Positions 23,979 through 33,363 of a stretch of DNA of 33,439 nucleotides are shown here, in pieces. The stretch's first letter is position 1; the number at the start of each line of letters is the position of its first letter. A program made the translations under genes and the position numbers. Below the pieces are notes generated by a model. That model did not search any database. It had not been told where the DNA came from and saw only the letters and a program-made list of their open reading frames with translations. Location: contig JAQIBS010000093.1 of NCBI GenBank assembly GCA_027858965.1, forward strand, positions 1 through 33,439. The letters run 5' to 3'. Origin of the DNA: Kiritimatiellia bacterium. GTDB taxonomy: Bacteria; Verrucomicrobiota; Kiritimatiellia; RFP12; UBA1067.

Positions 23979-25148
23979 CTATTCGTCAACATTAACCCCA
24001 GGGATAAAATTATCACGCCATTGTGAGATAAAGCATATTGAATACCCTCTAAAAAAGAAATATACAGGCAGTAAGCAGACAGCACCCAAATACGGAAGCA
24101 TTAAAGGCAACGCGGCAATACAACAGGTCAACACAATGGCTAAAATAATAGCTAATGCAAATCCAATCCACAATCCTGTTAAGCAGATAACATAAAGTAT
24201 GATTGCGCCAGGGAACTGATTGCAAAGAGCAAACACTTTACCCCATGCCTTGGCAACCGTGACATCATGCCAGTGCAGTATAGGAACAACAAAGCCAACG
24301 CCAAAAGACTCACCAACCATAAAGACAAACCAGCTGGCAACAGCAATTGTCGCTGAGACAGAGAGGGTACGAAGATAAATCATATCCCATAAATATCCGC
24401 CTGCAACATAAGGGGCGAGAAAACTGCTGTAAAGAACTCCGCCATTAAGCAACGTAACCAGCAACAGTAATCCATAAAACCGGATACGCCACGCAAAAAA
24501 CTTATTTGCATTATCACGGGTTTCCGTCCAGCACTCGGTAATGGTGTCATCAGGGCTGTACCAGCGTCTGATAAACATAAAGTCCCCACGCGATTTAAGT
24601 TTGAGTATGATAATGTACAGAAAAAAGATAAAGAGGATAAATACGACAGCAGCAGAGAACTTCATGGGATCACTTAGAAAATCAACAACCTTTGTGGATA
24701 AATTATCAAACCCGGTTTTAAAGTTCTCATGTGTCGAAGTTCTGTTCTGAAAATTTCCGCCATTACCACTGCCGAAAGATGCAAGCCAGGCGCAAAAACC
24801 TATGCTGAACCAGCGCGTTAAATTAAAAGGCTTAAAAAGAACAGTTTTCATCCACTTCCATGATGTATCAATGGCCTCGGATACAGAGGGACAATAACTC
24901 TCAACTGAATAACAGGAATCAAAATCACCCGCTTCTATGGATGCCTTGAGAGGAGGGGAAGGCTGAGAAAAACTTTTTTTATTAAGTTCTTCAACTTGTG
25001 AAACATTAAGCCACTCAACACCAAAATCAGAACACCAGACCAGATCCAGTGGTTCCAGTGTCTTATTTTCCACTAAAGCTTTTAATTCATCAAAAGATAG
25101 AGGCCCTTGCCTATCACCATCCTTGCAGTAATACCAACGATCATTCAT
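23979..25148 (-). CDS. GYF_2-domain multi-pass membrane protein
   Basis: Residues 1-52 form a GYF_2-type domain: W-Y-Y, G-P-L-S-F-D-E-L, a helix, V-W-C-S-D-F-G-V-E-W. These domains are thought to bind proline-rich partners. The remaining 338 residues carry about seven membrane segments, including S-I-G-F-C-A-W-L-A-S-F-G-S-G and a long hydrophobic C-terminus. No function was recognised for the membrane part. ATG 25148 follows GGAGAT at 8 bases. Both it and the kinase-linked proline-rich tail at 26946 occur in the same array, so a GYF to proline-tail contact is possible (speculation). It sits 10 bases before adenosine deaminase and 18 after pyrD. Confidence 0.85.
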   Translation of the reverse strand: MNDRWYYCKDGDRQGPLSFDELKALVENKTLEPLDLVWCSDFGVEWLNVSQVEELNKKSFSQPSPPLKASIEAGDFDSCYSVESYCPSVSEAIDTSWKWMKTVLFKPFNLTRWFSIGFCAWLASFGSGNGGNFQNRTSTHENFKTGFDNLSTKVVDFLSDPMKFSAAVVFILFIFFLYIIILKLKSRGDFMFIRRWYSPDDTITECWTETRDNANKFFAWRIRFYGLLLLVTLLNGGVLYSSFLAPYVAGGYLWDMIYLRTLSVSATIAVASWFVFMVGESFGVGFVVPILHWHDVTVAKAWGKVFALCNQFPGAIILYVICLTGLWIGFALAIILAIVLTCCIAALPLMLPYLGAVCLLPVYFFFRGYSICFISQWRDNFIPGVNVDE

Positions 25149-25166
25149 CAAAACATATCTCCAATA

Positions 25167-26090
25167 TCACTTATTCAAAATAATAGAGCCGGTCAACTCT
25201 GTGGCAGATTTCATTTCATGGCGTTCTAAATAGTCCTGAATCCCATTTATAACCGCAATCGATGTTGAGGGATCAATAAAATTGGCTGTGCCAACTGCTA
25301 CGGAGGTTGCACCGGCAATCATAAATTCAATAGCCTGTTCAGCCGCCACAATACCGCCCATGGCCAGAATGGGAACTGTCGCCGCCTGAGCGGCTTCCCA
25401 AACAAGCTTGACTGCAACGGGGTGGATTGCCGAGCCCGAAAGCCCCCCTACTTTGTTTGACAGAACAGGGGTACGGCTTTCAATATCAATAACCATTGCC
25501 GGTATTGTATTAATCAGGGAAATTGCATCAGCGCCGGATTCCTGGGCCGCTCGCACAAATGGTTTTATGTCAGAAACATTCGGTGCAAGTTTCGGCATCA
25601 GCGGTAGTTTTGTGGCAGCCCGGACAGATGCTACAAGCTTCGCCACTGTTTTAGGATCGGTGCCAAATGCATTCCCACCCTCTTTTACATTGGGACAGGA
25701 TATATTCAGTTCCAGACCGCAAATTCCCTCCACATCACTCAGGCGAGCTGCAACCTCAGCATACTCCTCCAAGGAAGTTCCCCAGATGTTAACGATGACA
25801 GGCACCCCTTTTTCAAGAAGAAAGGGCATATACTCATTCACAAAACCATCAACGCCTGGTCCCTGTAATCCTATTGCATTTACCATTCCTCCGGGAACCT
25901 CAACATGACGTGGCAAGTCATTACCGCCCCATGGCTCAAGCCGTATACCTTTGACAGTCACAGCACCCAGCTGTGTAATATCAACTAAATCTGCATATTC
26001 CCTGCCATAACCAAATGTGCCGGAGGCAACAGTTACGGGGTTATTCATCTTGATGCCGCCAAGATTAACACTTAAGTCAACTTCACTCAT
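25167..26090 (-). CDS. pyrD: Dihydroorotate dehydrogenase, class 1B catalytic subunit
   Basis: It oxidises dihydroorotate to orotate in pyrimidine synthesis. The 307-residue TIM barrel has N-N-P-V-T-V-A-S-G-T-F-G-Y-G, the FMN region, and L-N-I-S-C-P-N-V with catalytic Cys 132; class 1 uses Cys here where class 2 has Ser. G-G-I-V-A-A-E-Q-A and G-A-T-S-V-A-V-G-T-A close the phosphate site. The class 1B call is supported by pyrK just upstream, the electron-transfer partner that passes electrons to NAD+. Separated from pyrK by 60 bases that hold a hairpin. Confidence 0.96.
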   Translation of the reverse strand: MSEVDLSVNLGGIKMNNPVTVASGTFGYGREYADLVDITQLGAVTVKGIRLEPWGGNDLPRHVEVPGGMVNAIGLQGPGVDGFVNEYMPFLLEKGVPVIVNIWGTSLEEYAEVAARLSDVEGICGLELNISCPNVKEGGNAFGTDPKTVAKLVASVRAATKLPLMPKLAPNVSDIKPFVRAAQESGADAISLINTIPAMVIDIESRTPVLSNKVGGLSGSAIHPVAVKLVWEAAQAATVPILAMGGIVAAEQAIEFMIAGATSVAVGTANFIDPSTSIAVINGIQDYLERHEMKSATELTGSIILNK

Positions 26091-26110
26091 AATATTTCTG
26101 CTGTCTATTT

Positions 26111-26135
26111 AAAGGCAACTGCACCAGCTGCCTTT
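26111..26135 (-). promoter_or_regulatory. Hairpin between pyrK and pyrD
   Basis: AAAGGCA-a-CTG-cac-CAG-c-TGCCTTT forms a 10-pair stem with one internal mismatch. On the minus (coding) strand the tail is AAAT rather than a T run, so it is a poor terminator there. It could modulate the pyrK to pyrD ratio by stabilising or cutting the mRNA. On the plus strand TTTTATT follows, but no plus-strand gene ends here. Confidence 0.5.
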
Positions 26136-26150
26136 TATTAATCAAAAGTT

Positions 26151-26930
26151 TTACCAGACAATCTCGCCAGCCTCAAATATAGGACCATCACTACAAACCC
26201 TGCCAATCCAGGTGGATCCATCCGGTTTATGCAGCTTCTGGACGCAAGCCAGGCATGCTCCCACTCCGCAAACCATATGTTTATCAAGAGAGAGCCATGC
26301 TTTGCTGTTGCTCTTAATTGCCATTTCGCCAACAGCTTTGAGCATTGCATCCGGTCCACAGGAAAACATTTCAACCTCTTTACCGGCAGCCTTGCAACTC
26401 TCCAGTTCACGTAATAAAGGAACTGTCACAAATCCTTTTTCTCCCATAGATCCATCATTGGTAGCCACCACCACGCGCCATCCCAGCTCCTTGAATTTGT
26501 CAATGGCAAGAATATCCTCTGCGGTACGTCCTCCAACCAGCAGCACCCCTTTACGGTTAAGTCGAGTAGCTAGGAAATAGAGTGGAGCTACACCGTAGCC
26601 ACCAGCCACCAACAACGGTTCACCGCTACCATCCAGAGGAAATCCATTACCAAGGGGACCAATAACCTGTAGTTCACTATCAGGCTGTAAAGATTGCATG
26701 ACCTCAGTTCCACGACCAACTGCTTTATACAGAATACTCAAAATACCATCTTCTGAGTTATAAATACTAAATGGCCGCCGTAATGAGGTTTTTTCAAGTC
26801 CTGGAATACGGATATGAACAAACTGTCCAGGTCGCGCCTGCTCGGCCAGCTTACCGGCATGCAACTGAATCAGCATGTAGTCATCAGTAACATGCGGATG
26901 TTCTTTCACTTTGCATAAAAAATCAAACAT
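26151..26930 (-). CDS. pyrK: Dihydroorotate dehydrogenase electron-transfer subunit
   Basis: This 259-residue flavoprotein carries electrons from PyrD to NAD+. Residues 51-55 are R-R-P-F-S, the FAD-binding motif. G-P-L-G-N-G-F-P-L follows, then G-G-Y-G-V-A-P-L in the NAD domain. The 2Fe-2S ligands are Cys 221, 226, 229 and 246 in C-G-V-G-A-C-L-A-C and R-V-C-S-D-G-P. GGAG lies about 8 bases before the ATG. The kinase gene ends 15 bases upstream. Confidence 0.96.
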   Translation of the reverse strand: MFDFLCKVKEHPHVTDDYMLIQLHAGKLAEQARPGQFVHIRIPGLEKTSLRRPFSIYNSEDGILSILYKAVGRGTEVMQSLQPDSELQVIGPLGNGFPLDGSGEPLLVAGGYGVAPLYFLATRLNRKGVLLVGGRTAEDILAIDKFKELGWRVVVATNDGSMGEKGFVTVPLLRELESCKAAGKEVEMFSCGPDAMLKAVGEMAIKSNSKAWLSLDKHMVCGVGACLACVQKLHKPDGSTWIGRVCSDGPIFEAGEIVW

Positions 26931-26945
26931 CTTAATTCTCCAAAA

Positions 26946-29924
26946 TTATTTATCCGGTTTCTGCACCGGTGCTTTATTTGCGACGGGAAGATTCTGAGCC
27001 GGTTTTTCGTCCTTAACTACCGTCTCTGCTTTTTTAGCTGGCGGAGCAGGCGGGCCTTGAAAAGCAACGGACTTCTGAGCATCGATATAATCTACTTGCG
27101 ACCTGACGCGTTTAATCTCGCTGTTTACTTTTGCAGCCTCTTCCATTTTGCCATTTACAGTCAGACGCTTTTGCAGATTCTGCAATTTATTGAGATACGC
27201 ATCAGTAGTTTTCACAACACTTTCTGCAAAATCACGTTTGTACTTATCTTTCTTTAGACGAAATTCATTTTGGACCTTCATCAATTTATCAAGATAAAGT
27301 TGTAAATGTTCGGGAGCAATTTCAAGGTCGACCTCAAATCTGCTGATCTCTTCACTAACCTGTTCCCATCCGTCATAATCACCGGCACGTTGAAATTCAT
27401 CACGCAACTGCGCAAGGCGATTGAGATATTGCTCAGGCCAGGCACTGATTTTAGAGGCATGGTCTTCAATGGCTTTATTTATTTGCTTCTCGAAACTTTC
27501 ACGCATTTTAGTGACCTCACCAACTCGGAAGTCTCCATTGGCTGAGAGAAGAACCTCTGCAGATCGTTCGGTGGTTATACTACGATCGCTACCCGCTAAT
27601 GCCGTTTCTGCATCAATATATCGCTGTGCCGTCTTTACTTTATCGATTTCATTGTTTACTGCAGAGGCAAACATGATTTGTCCCTCCTGCGTATACTTCT
27701 TTTTCATATCGGCTAACGCATTGATATAGAGCTTACATTCTTTCACAAGATTCCGGCTATGCCGAAGTTTCTGATCTTCCAAAAGTGTAATGTATTTTTG
27801 CGCAAGCAACACAAACTCAACAGGTTCATCAAGTTCGGCAGTGGTGACACTTCCTTCATGCTCAAAACGGGTCAGTTCACTCTGGACAATCTCCCATCCA
27901 TCATAATCACCGGCTCGTTGATATTTTTCCAGCAGGGTCTCCAACTCTTTTTTATATTCAATCGGCCAGACCTGCAGAAAATCACGTTGCTTATCATAGA
28001 GAGCACTAATCTGAGCTTGGTACGTAACCTTTACCTCATCAAGTTCAACAGGATTCTTTACGATAGTCTGATTAATAAAATCGGGATCCTGATCATCAAA
28101 CCAGGACGAAATACTATTATTTCCAATCCATAAAGAAGCATACTTCGTGAAAGGCATAGATATAATACTTTTTTCATACACCCACTCACCTGGCGCATAG
28201 AATACTCGTGTAAGATTTCCAAAACCATTTTTGCTGATCTTCGCTGCAACCGGCAAGCTCAGAAGATATATTAATAAAATTGATAACAGAACTATTATTC
28301 CAAAGCGTATGTCAAGTAGGTTATAGTGCAGTTTAATTGATCTGCCGAGCTTAAGCACATAAGCGTTATCGGATGATAGAACCTCCTGTAGATCCGCATG
28401 AATTCGGGCAGCCTGATTCCACTCCCTGTTTTGTATTGCACTGGACGCACGAGACATATCCCGCTCGAGCATTCTTTCAGGTATTTGCTGATACTCACTT
28501 GCAAAGGCTTTATTATCTTCGGAGATATCACGGTACTGCTCTATGAAGCGCTTAGCTCTCTCGAAATTTTCTGCGTGCATTTCAATTGGAATCTGATCTT
28601 TGAGCTGCTTCCTTTTATTGATAGACCCATTGGCTTTACCCCGCAAATCCGATATTTCCTTTAAGAGCTTCCGTCCGGAAGGTCCTGCAGGTTCAAATCC
28701 ATGAGTTCTTCCAGCATACGATATTACCCGTTCAAAGCGTTTAAGATCAGTTTGATAAAGCATTTTGTTCAGCAACGATAAAATCGTCTCATAAGCACGT
28801 GCATCCGCCCCGCAGTTATTACAATACTGAACCCCAAAAAAAGTATCAGCCCCGCACTCTGGACATTTTTCGCCGCCATCCCAGCCGCACTCTGCGCAAA
28901 ATTTAATACTCATAGGGTTAACGGCATCACACCATTTACAGTGCCAGGTTGTCTTAACCGTAGGAGTTTCAACTCTGGTGCGACTGGCTATTTTGTGCAG
29001 TTCATCAGCAAACTCACGGGCGCTTTTCCAGCGCTTCTCTTTATCAGTGTCAAGAGCTTTAACCGCTACCTCACGCAACCCAACCGGCAGGTCCTGCTCC
29101 CGGAAATATCGTGGATTCCGTCCTGTAATGGTGAAATACAGCAGCCCCCCCAGTCCGTAAACATCAGCACGTTCATCTGTCATAGTTGCATCGATCTCCT
29201 GCTCAGGAGCCCCATAACCGATTGACAGAAGTTTTTCCCCGGGAACTGTGATTTTAGGTTCCTCTGTGTGCGTTAAGCGAGCCAGTCCAAAATCAACTAT
29301 CTTAGGCTCTTCGCTCTTATCCAGAAGAATATTGCTTGGCTTTAAATCACGATGGATCACACCACTGTCATGCGCATACGAGACCGCCCTGGAGATTTTG
29401 ACCATCAACTCAACCGCTTCATCAGTGGTGAGTTGTCCATGATCCTTGACATACTGTTCGAGCGTTAAAGGTTTATTTGGTTGAACGAGACCAACGCTCT
29501 GCAACTGTGATTCAACATTGCTGTCATCCGGTCCTCCGATATACTCCATGACAATAAAAGGACCGTCTTCATCCTCACCTAAAGCATAAATATGAATAAT
29601 GTAAACATGGCTGAGAGCCGCAACCGCTCGTGCCTCATGCAAAAAACGCTGCCGCAAAGATTTAATAGACTGGGCTTTATTATTAAGACGTTTAATTGCC
29701 ACGAAGCGTCCGAGTCTTCGGTCACGAGCAAGATAGACCACCCCCATGCCGCCGCTTCCAATTTTACTATAAATAGTATACTGCTCGAACAGTTTATCAT
29801 TCTGCGGATCATCAAAAGTAGCGCTCTGATCTGAATCAACAACAACAGTTGTATCCATATCAGCATCAGCTGCTATACGCTCTGTTGATGCATCATTATC
29901 GATGTTTTCACTCTGCTGTTTCAA
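26946..29924 (-). CDS. Membrane Ser/Thr protein kinase with zinc ribbons and a repeat-containing extracytoplasmic region
   Basis: About 992 residues. Positions are counted from TTG 29924, chosen because GGAGAG precedes it by 5 to 6 bases; the frame can be read from TTG 29936. Residues about 50-310 are a Hanks-type kinase with all key motifs: G-S-G-G-M-G-V-V-Y, A-I-K-R, H-R-D-L-K-P-S-N, D-F-G-L-A, G-A-P-E-Q. Residues about 327-375 carry three zinc-binding C-x-x-C pairs of the double-zinc-ribbon type. A helical, partly coiled region follows to about 535, then one membrane segment (about 541-562). The outer part holds two copies of a coiled unit with R-A-G-D-Y-D-G-W-E, each followed by a helical unit ending in Y-I-D-A. 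A Pro/Ala/Lys-rich tail closes it. Likely a surface-sensing kinase; its target is unknown. It has its own promoter. Confidence 0.9.
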   Translation of the reverse strand: MKQQSENIDNDASTERIAADADMDTTVVVDSDQSATFDDPQNDKLFEQYTIYSKIGSGGMGVVYLARDRRLGRFVAIKRLNNKAQSIKSLRQRFLHEARAVAALSHVYIIHIYALGEDEDGPFIVMEYIGGPDDSNVESQLQSVGLVQPNKPLTLEQYVKDHGQLTTDEAVELMVKISRAVSYAHDSGVIHRDLKPSNILLDKSEEPKIVDFGLARLTHTEEPKITVPGEKLLSIGYGAPEQEIDATMTDERADVYGLGGLLYFTITGRNPRYFREQDLPVGLREVAVKALDTDKEKRWKSAREFADELHKIASRTRVETPTVKTTWHCKWCDAVNPMSIKFCAECGWDGGEKCPECGADTFFGVQYCNNCGADARAYETILSLLNKMLYQTDLKRFERVISYAGRTHGFEPAGPSGRKLLKEISDLRGKANGSINKRKQLKDQIPIEMHAENFERAKRFIEQYRDISEDNKAFASEYQQIPERMLERDMSRASSAIQNREWNQAARIHADLQEVLSSDNAYVLKLGRSIKLHYNLLDIRFGIIVLLSILLIYLLSLPVAAKISKNGFGNLTRVFYAPGEWVYEKSIISMPFTKYASLWIGNNSISSWFDDQDPDFINQTIVKNPVELDEVKVTYQAQISALYDKQRDFLQVWPIEYKKELETLLEKYQRAGDYDGWEIVQSELTRFEHEGSVTTAELDEPVEFVLLAQKYITLLEDQKLRHSRNLVKECKLYINALADMKKKYTQEGQIMFASAVNNEIDKVKTAQRYIDAETALAGSDRSITTERSAEVLLSANGDFRVGEVTKMRESFEKQINKAIEDHASKISAWPEQYLNRLAQLRDEFQRAGDYDGWEQVSEEISRFEVDLEIAPEHLQLYLDKLMKVQNEFRLKKDKYKRDFAESVVKTTDAYLNKLQNLQKRLTVNGKMEEAAKVNSEIKRVRSQVDYIDAQKSVAFQGPPAPPAKKAETVVKDEKPAQNLPVANKAPVQKPDK

Positions 29925-30022
29925 AAAACTCTCCAAAATTTATTTATATGATGCAAATGACAGGATTTTAAAAGGATGCTCCCTGTCAGAGGGTAATTGC
30001 ACATCTTTATTATACGCCTTAA

Positions 30023-30051
30023 ATTATACATTTAAATAATATTAAGGTCAA
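30023..30051 (-). promoter_or_regulatory. Strong sigma70-like promoter of the kinase gene
   Basis: On the minus strand TTGACC (30046-30051), a 17-base spacer and a perfect TATAAT (30023-30028) lie about 100 bases before the kinase start. A second TATAAT is at 30009-30014. The -35 overlaps the TGA stop of recQ (30048-30050). The downstream genes (pyrK, pyrD and on) probably share this transcript. Confidence 0.7.
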
Positions 30052-32162
30052 TTATGCTGAGTAACTATATTTAGTATTTCGCGTCCAAAACGCTGTACCT
30101 TAACCGGCCCCATTCCTTTAACCTCTTCCAGAGCGGTAAAGTTCTCTGGAGTGGCTGCTGCAATCGCTTCAATTGTTTTTCTATTGAGCACATGGAATAT
30201 AGGAACCCCCATTGATCCCGCCTTTTTGCTTGCCCACTCCCGGAGTTGACTTACCAGCAATCCTTTGATAGGCAGAGGTACACTGTCGACAGAAGCGACA
30301 TTTTTTCTGGCACCTTTTTTAGTACCAGCTCCCTCCGGCCAGCATATTTTAAAATCAGCAACCTCACGCAACATAACCTTGCGCCCTTTATCACTCAAAG
30401 AGAGCATACGGTAAACATCGGGAGACTGCGCCAGACACCCCTCACTATGCAACACATTTATTACCGCGGAAATATCCTTGACCTTCCAGCTCTCCAACAA
30501 CCCAAAGGTGGAGAGCTCATTAAGAGCGTGCCGTTGAACAGCCTCATCCAGGTCACCATGCAGAACCGCCGCAATACGTTTAGATCCAAAACGTCCCTTC
30601 ATCCGAGCAACACAACTGAGTATTTTCTGAATAACCAGCCACTGTTCATCGGAAGGTGCTATACCTCCGGAATTCGTACCCTCGCTGCATCTGTCACATC
30701 CGCCACAACCGGATTGCTCGATCTGCTCGCCAAAATAACTTAGAACAAAGGCATGTCGACATCCAGGTGTATAAACAAACTGTAAGAGCTTATCCAGCTT
30801 ACTCTCATCACGCTGACGTTTCTTTTTCAGCCCTTTTATCTGCTGTTCAAGTCCATCAATACTTGAATCAGAGTGCATTCGTACCGTATAACAGCGATTA
30901 CCCGGCATCACCTCGCGCGTAATTAAACCGGCTCTTTCGATCATTGCCATCACAGAACTTACAGTCATTGAATTCTTGATACAGGCCTGTCCGGCCCATT
31001 CATTCATTGTACACGTAACTTCACCTTCAGCCATGCAGCTCTCTTCAACGGTCTGCCACAATTTATGAACATCATTTTCTGTGGGATTAGCGCCGTCTAA
31101 AAAGAATTTCTGCGTCCTGATATCCGCATAATTAAAAAGTAATTCACACCAGGCATCCTGCCCCTCTCGCCCGGCACGACCAACCTCCTGATAATAAGCT
31201 TCCAGACTGCCGGGAATATCCCAGTGAACAACAAAATTCAGATCTCCACGGTCAACACCCATTCCAAAGGCATTGGTGGCAATCACGACTGGTGAATCAT
31301 CCGACATAAAACGGTCGTGTGTTGCAGAGCGGATCTTGTCCGTCATCGCGCCATGGTAGGTTAATGCACTGATGCCATCATCAACCAGCATCGCAGCCAC
31401 ACGTTCAACCATTTTACGGGTAGAACAATAGACAATCCCGCAACCATACTTCGCAATAACAAGCTTAAGCCGCATCAATTTATGTTTGTGCGTAGAACAC
31501 TGAGATACAATAAGAAATAGATTCGGACGGGCAAAGCCAGTCACAAGAACAGCGGGAGCCTGACGCAGGCTGCCATCCATTCCCAGCTGCACGATGATAT
31601 CATCGCGCACCTCCGGAGTTGCGGTCGCGGTGACCGCTAAAACACGCGCTGCAGGAAATTTTTCAACTACGTTTTTGAGATTCAAATAATCAGGGCGAAA
31701 GTCATGCCCCCACTGACTGATACAATGCGCCTCATCAATTGTCAGCAGAGAGAGAGAGCACTCTGCCAGTGCCTCTTGAAAACGACTGTTTCTAAAACGT
31801 TCTGGAGCCACGTAAACAAGCTTGAAACGACCACTGCGCATTCCATTCAAACGCTGTGTCATCTCTCTGGCCGTTACCGATGAATTGATATAGGTAGCAT
31901 CAATCCCCTTAGCTTTCATGCCATCAACCTGATCCTTCATTAAAGCGATCAGTGGTGATACCACAACCGTAACTCCGGGCATCAGCAATGCTGTTAATTG
32001 ATAACAGAGCGATTTGCCTGATCCCGTTGGCATAACCAGAACAACATCGTCTCCTTTTAGAACCTGCTGAACAGTCTCAAGCTGTCCTTCACGAAATGAG
32101 GCATAACCGAAATGCTCCAGTAATGCCTCATTGAGTTTATCACTTGTCCATTGCCCATCCAT
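30048..32162 (-). CDS. recQ: ATP-dependent DNA helicase RecQ
   Basis: This 704-residue helicase unwinds DNA 3' to 5' in recombination and repair. Walker A is P-T-G-S-G-K-S (Lys 50), and the Walker B box is D-E-A-H (143-146) in T-I-D-E-A-H-C-I-S-Q-W-G-H-D-F-R. Motifs V and VI appear as N-A-F-G-M-G-V-D and Q-E-V-G-R-A-G-R. The zinc site is C-R-H-A-F plus C-G-G-C-D-R-C. A winged-helix region follows, and the last about 75 residues form an HRDC domain (L-L-V-S-Q-L-R-E-W through V-K-G-M-G-P-V-K-V). It is longer than E. coli RecQ (about 610). It starts 2 bases after ilvE, so the pair is probably one operon. Confidence 0.97.
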   Translation of the reverse strand: MDGQWTSDKLNEALLEHFGYASFREGQLETVQQVLKGDDVVLVMPTGSGKSLCYQLTALLMPGVTVVVSPLIALMKDQVDGMKAKGIDATYINSSVTAREMTQRLNGMRSGRFKLVYVAPERFRNSRFQEALAECSLSLLTIDEAHCISQWGHDFRPDYLNLKNVVEKFPAARVLAVTATATPEVRDDIIVQLGMDGSLRQAPAVLVTGFARPNLFLIVSQCSTHKHKLMRLKLVIAKYGCGIVYCSTRKMVERVAAMLVDDGISALTYHGAMTDKIRSATHDRFMSDDSPVVIATNAFGMGVDRGDLNFVVHWDIPGSLEAYYQEVGRAGREGQDAWCELLFNYADIRTQKFFLDGANPTENDVHKLWQTVEESCMAEGEVTCTMNEWAGQACIKNSMTVSSVMAMIERAGLITREVMPGNRCYTVRMHSDSSIDGLEQQIKGLKKKRQRDESKLDKLLQFVYTPGCRHAFVLSYFGEQIEQSGCGGCDRCSEGTNSGGIAPSDEQWLVIQKILSCVARMKGRFGSKRIAAVLHGDLDEAVQRHALNELSTFGLLESWKVKDISAVINVLHSEGCLAQSPDVYRMLSLSDKGRKVMLREVADFKICWPEGAGTKKGARKNVASVDSVPLPIKGLLVSQLREWASKKAGSMGVPIFHVLNRKTIEAIAAATPENFTALEEVKGMGPVKVQRFGREILNIVTQHN

Positions 32163-32164
32163 AA

Positions 32165-33196
32165 TTAATCAACCCGCTGATTGGGAACTTCCCAGCACCA
32201 GTTATATAGATCCGGCAGCTCGCCATACTGGATAGCCTGAACTTTTTCATAAAGTTTCTGGAGTACAGGTCCGCAACCGTCATTCTCTCCGATTTTAATG
32301 ACTTGTTCTCCACGTGTAATCTCACACACAGGAGTCACTACCACCGCAGTACCACAGGCACCGATCTCAGCAAACTGCTCTATCTCTTCAAAAGGCACCG
32401 GTCGAACGTCAACCGTCATTCCCATATCCTCAGCCAGCTTCATCAAGGTTAAGTTAGTAATGCTTGGCAGAATTGAATGAGAATCCGGAGTTACATAAGC
32501 ACCGTCTTTTGTAATTGCAACAAAGTTGGATGTGGCAAATTCCTCCACATATTTATGTTCTTTGGCATCAAGGTAAAGTTCAACATCATAGCCGGCTTTC
32601 TTAGCCTCTTCATGTGCATAAAGGCTGGCCGCATAGTTGCCGGCCACCTTAATAGCGCCAACCCCATTGGGAGCCGCTCGGTCATACTCATCATAAATCA
32701 AAGCTTTTACAGGCTTCAGACCGCCCTTGTAGTAGGGGCCGACAGGCATCACCAGAATAAGGAAAGTATACTCAGGTGCCGGGGCAACCCCAATCTGAAT
32801 TCCTGATCCAATCAGCAAAGGTCTGATATAAAGTGATCCACCTGTTCCATATGGCGGTATATAATCGGCATTGGCATTAACCACACGCTTTATGGCATCC
32901 ATAAAAAGAGCTTCAGGCACTTGCGGCATACAGGTACGACGGGCTGTCATCGCCATACGTTTGATATTCTCCTGAGGTCTAAAAACTCTAACCTTGCCAT
33001 CCTTACAGCGAAAAGCCTTAAGCCCTTCAAATGCGGCCTGCCCGTAGTGCAGGCATCCGGCGGCAATATGCATGTTCATTACTGAACTTTCATAGAGCTC
33101 ACCGCTATTCCAGGCACCCTCTTTCCATGTATAGCGAACATGGCAGTCGGCATCCATATATTTAAAACCAAGCGTATCCCAATCAATTTTCTGCAT
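32165..33196 (-). CDS. ilvE: Branched-chain amino acid aminotransferase
   Basis: It transaminates leucine, isoleucine and valine with 2-oxoglutarate, using PLP. The 343-residue length and the N-terminal F-K-Y-M-D-A-D region match the longer, eukaryote-like BCAT group (about 340-360), not the E. coli-type IlvE (about 309). PLP lysine is Lys 183 in A-I-K-V-A-G-N-Y. Other group markers are L-H-Y-G-Q-A-A-F-E-G-L-K-A-F, R-P-x-E-N-I-K-R-M, Y-I-R-P-L-L-I-G and E-F-A-T-S-N-F. It heads the minus-strand array. Confidence 0.96.
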   Translation of the reverse strand: MQKIDWDTLGFKYMDADCHVRYTWKEGAWNSGELYESSVMNMHIAAGCLHYGQAAFEGLKAFRCKDGKVRVFRPQENIKRMAMTARRTCMPQVPEALFMDAIKRVVNANADYIPPYGTGGSLYIRPLLIGSGIQIGVAPAPEYTFLILVMPVGPYYKGGLKPVKALIYDEYDRAAPNGVGAIKVAGNYAASLYAHEEAKKAGYDVELYLDAKEHKYVEEFATSNFVAITKDGAYVTPDSHSILPSITNLTLMKLAEDMGMTVDVRPVPFEEIEQFAEIGACGTAVVVTPVCEITRGEQVIKIGENDGCGPVLQKLYEKVQAIQYGELPDLYNWCWEVPNQRVD

Positions 33197-33233
33197 TATT
33201 TAGTCTCTATTTGTTCAATCAAAAATTCGGTTA

Positions 33234-33264
33234 TTTATAATAGCTGAATACCGAAAAACTGCAA
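33234..33264 (-). promoter_or_regulatory. Candidate ilvE promoter
   Basis: On the minus strand TTGCAG (33259-33264) is followed by ATTATA at 17 bases (33236-33241) or TATAAA at 19 bases (33234-33239), about 40 bases before the ilvE ATG. Both boxes deviate from consensus. The position before the first gene of the array is the main support. Confidence 0.3.
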
Positions 33265-33363
33265 GCATCGAATTCTTATGCGAAAATATTTCGGGCGCAT
33301 CTGCCGTTATGTTGCGCACAAATGGGGTATGCCCTTAGCTCAAGTTGGTGCCACATATGGTGG

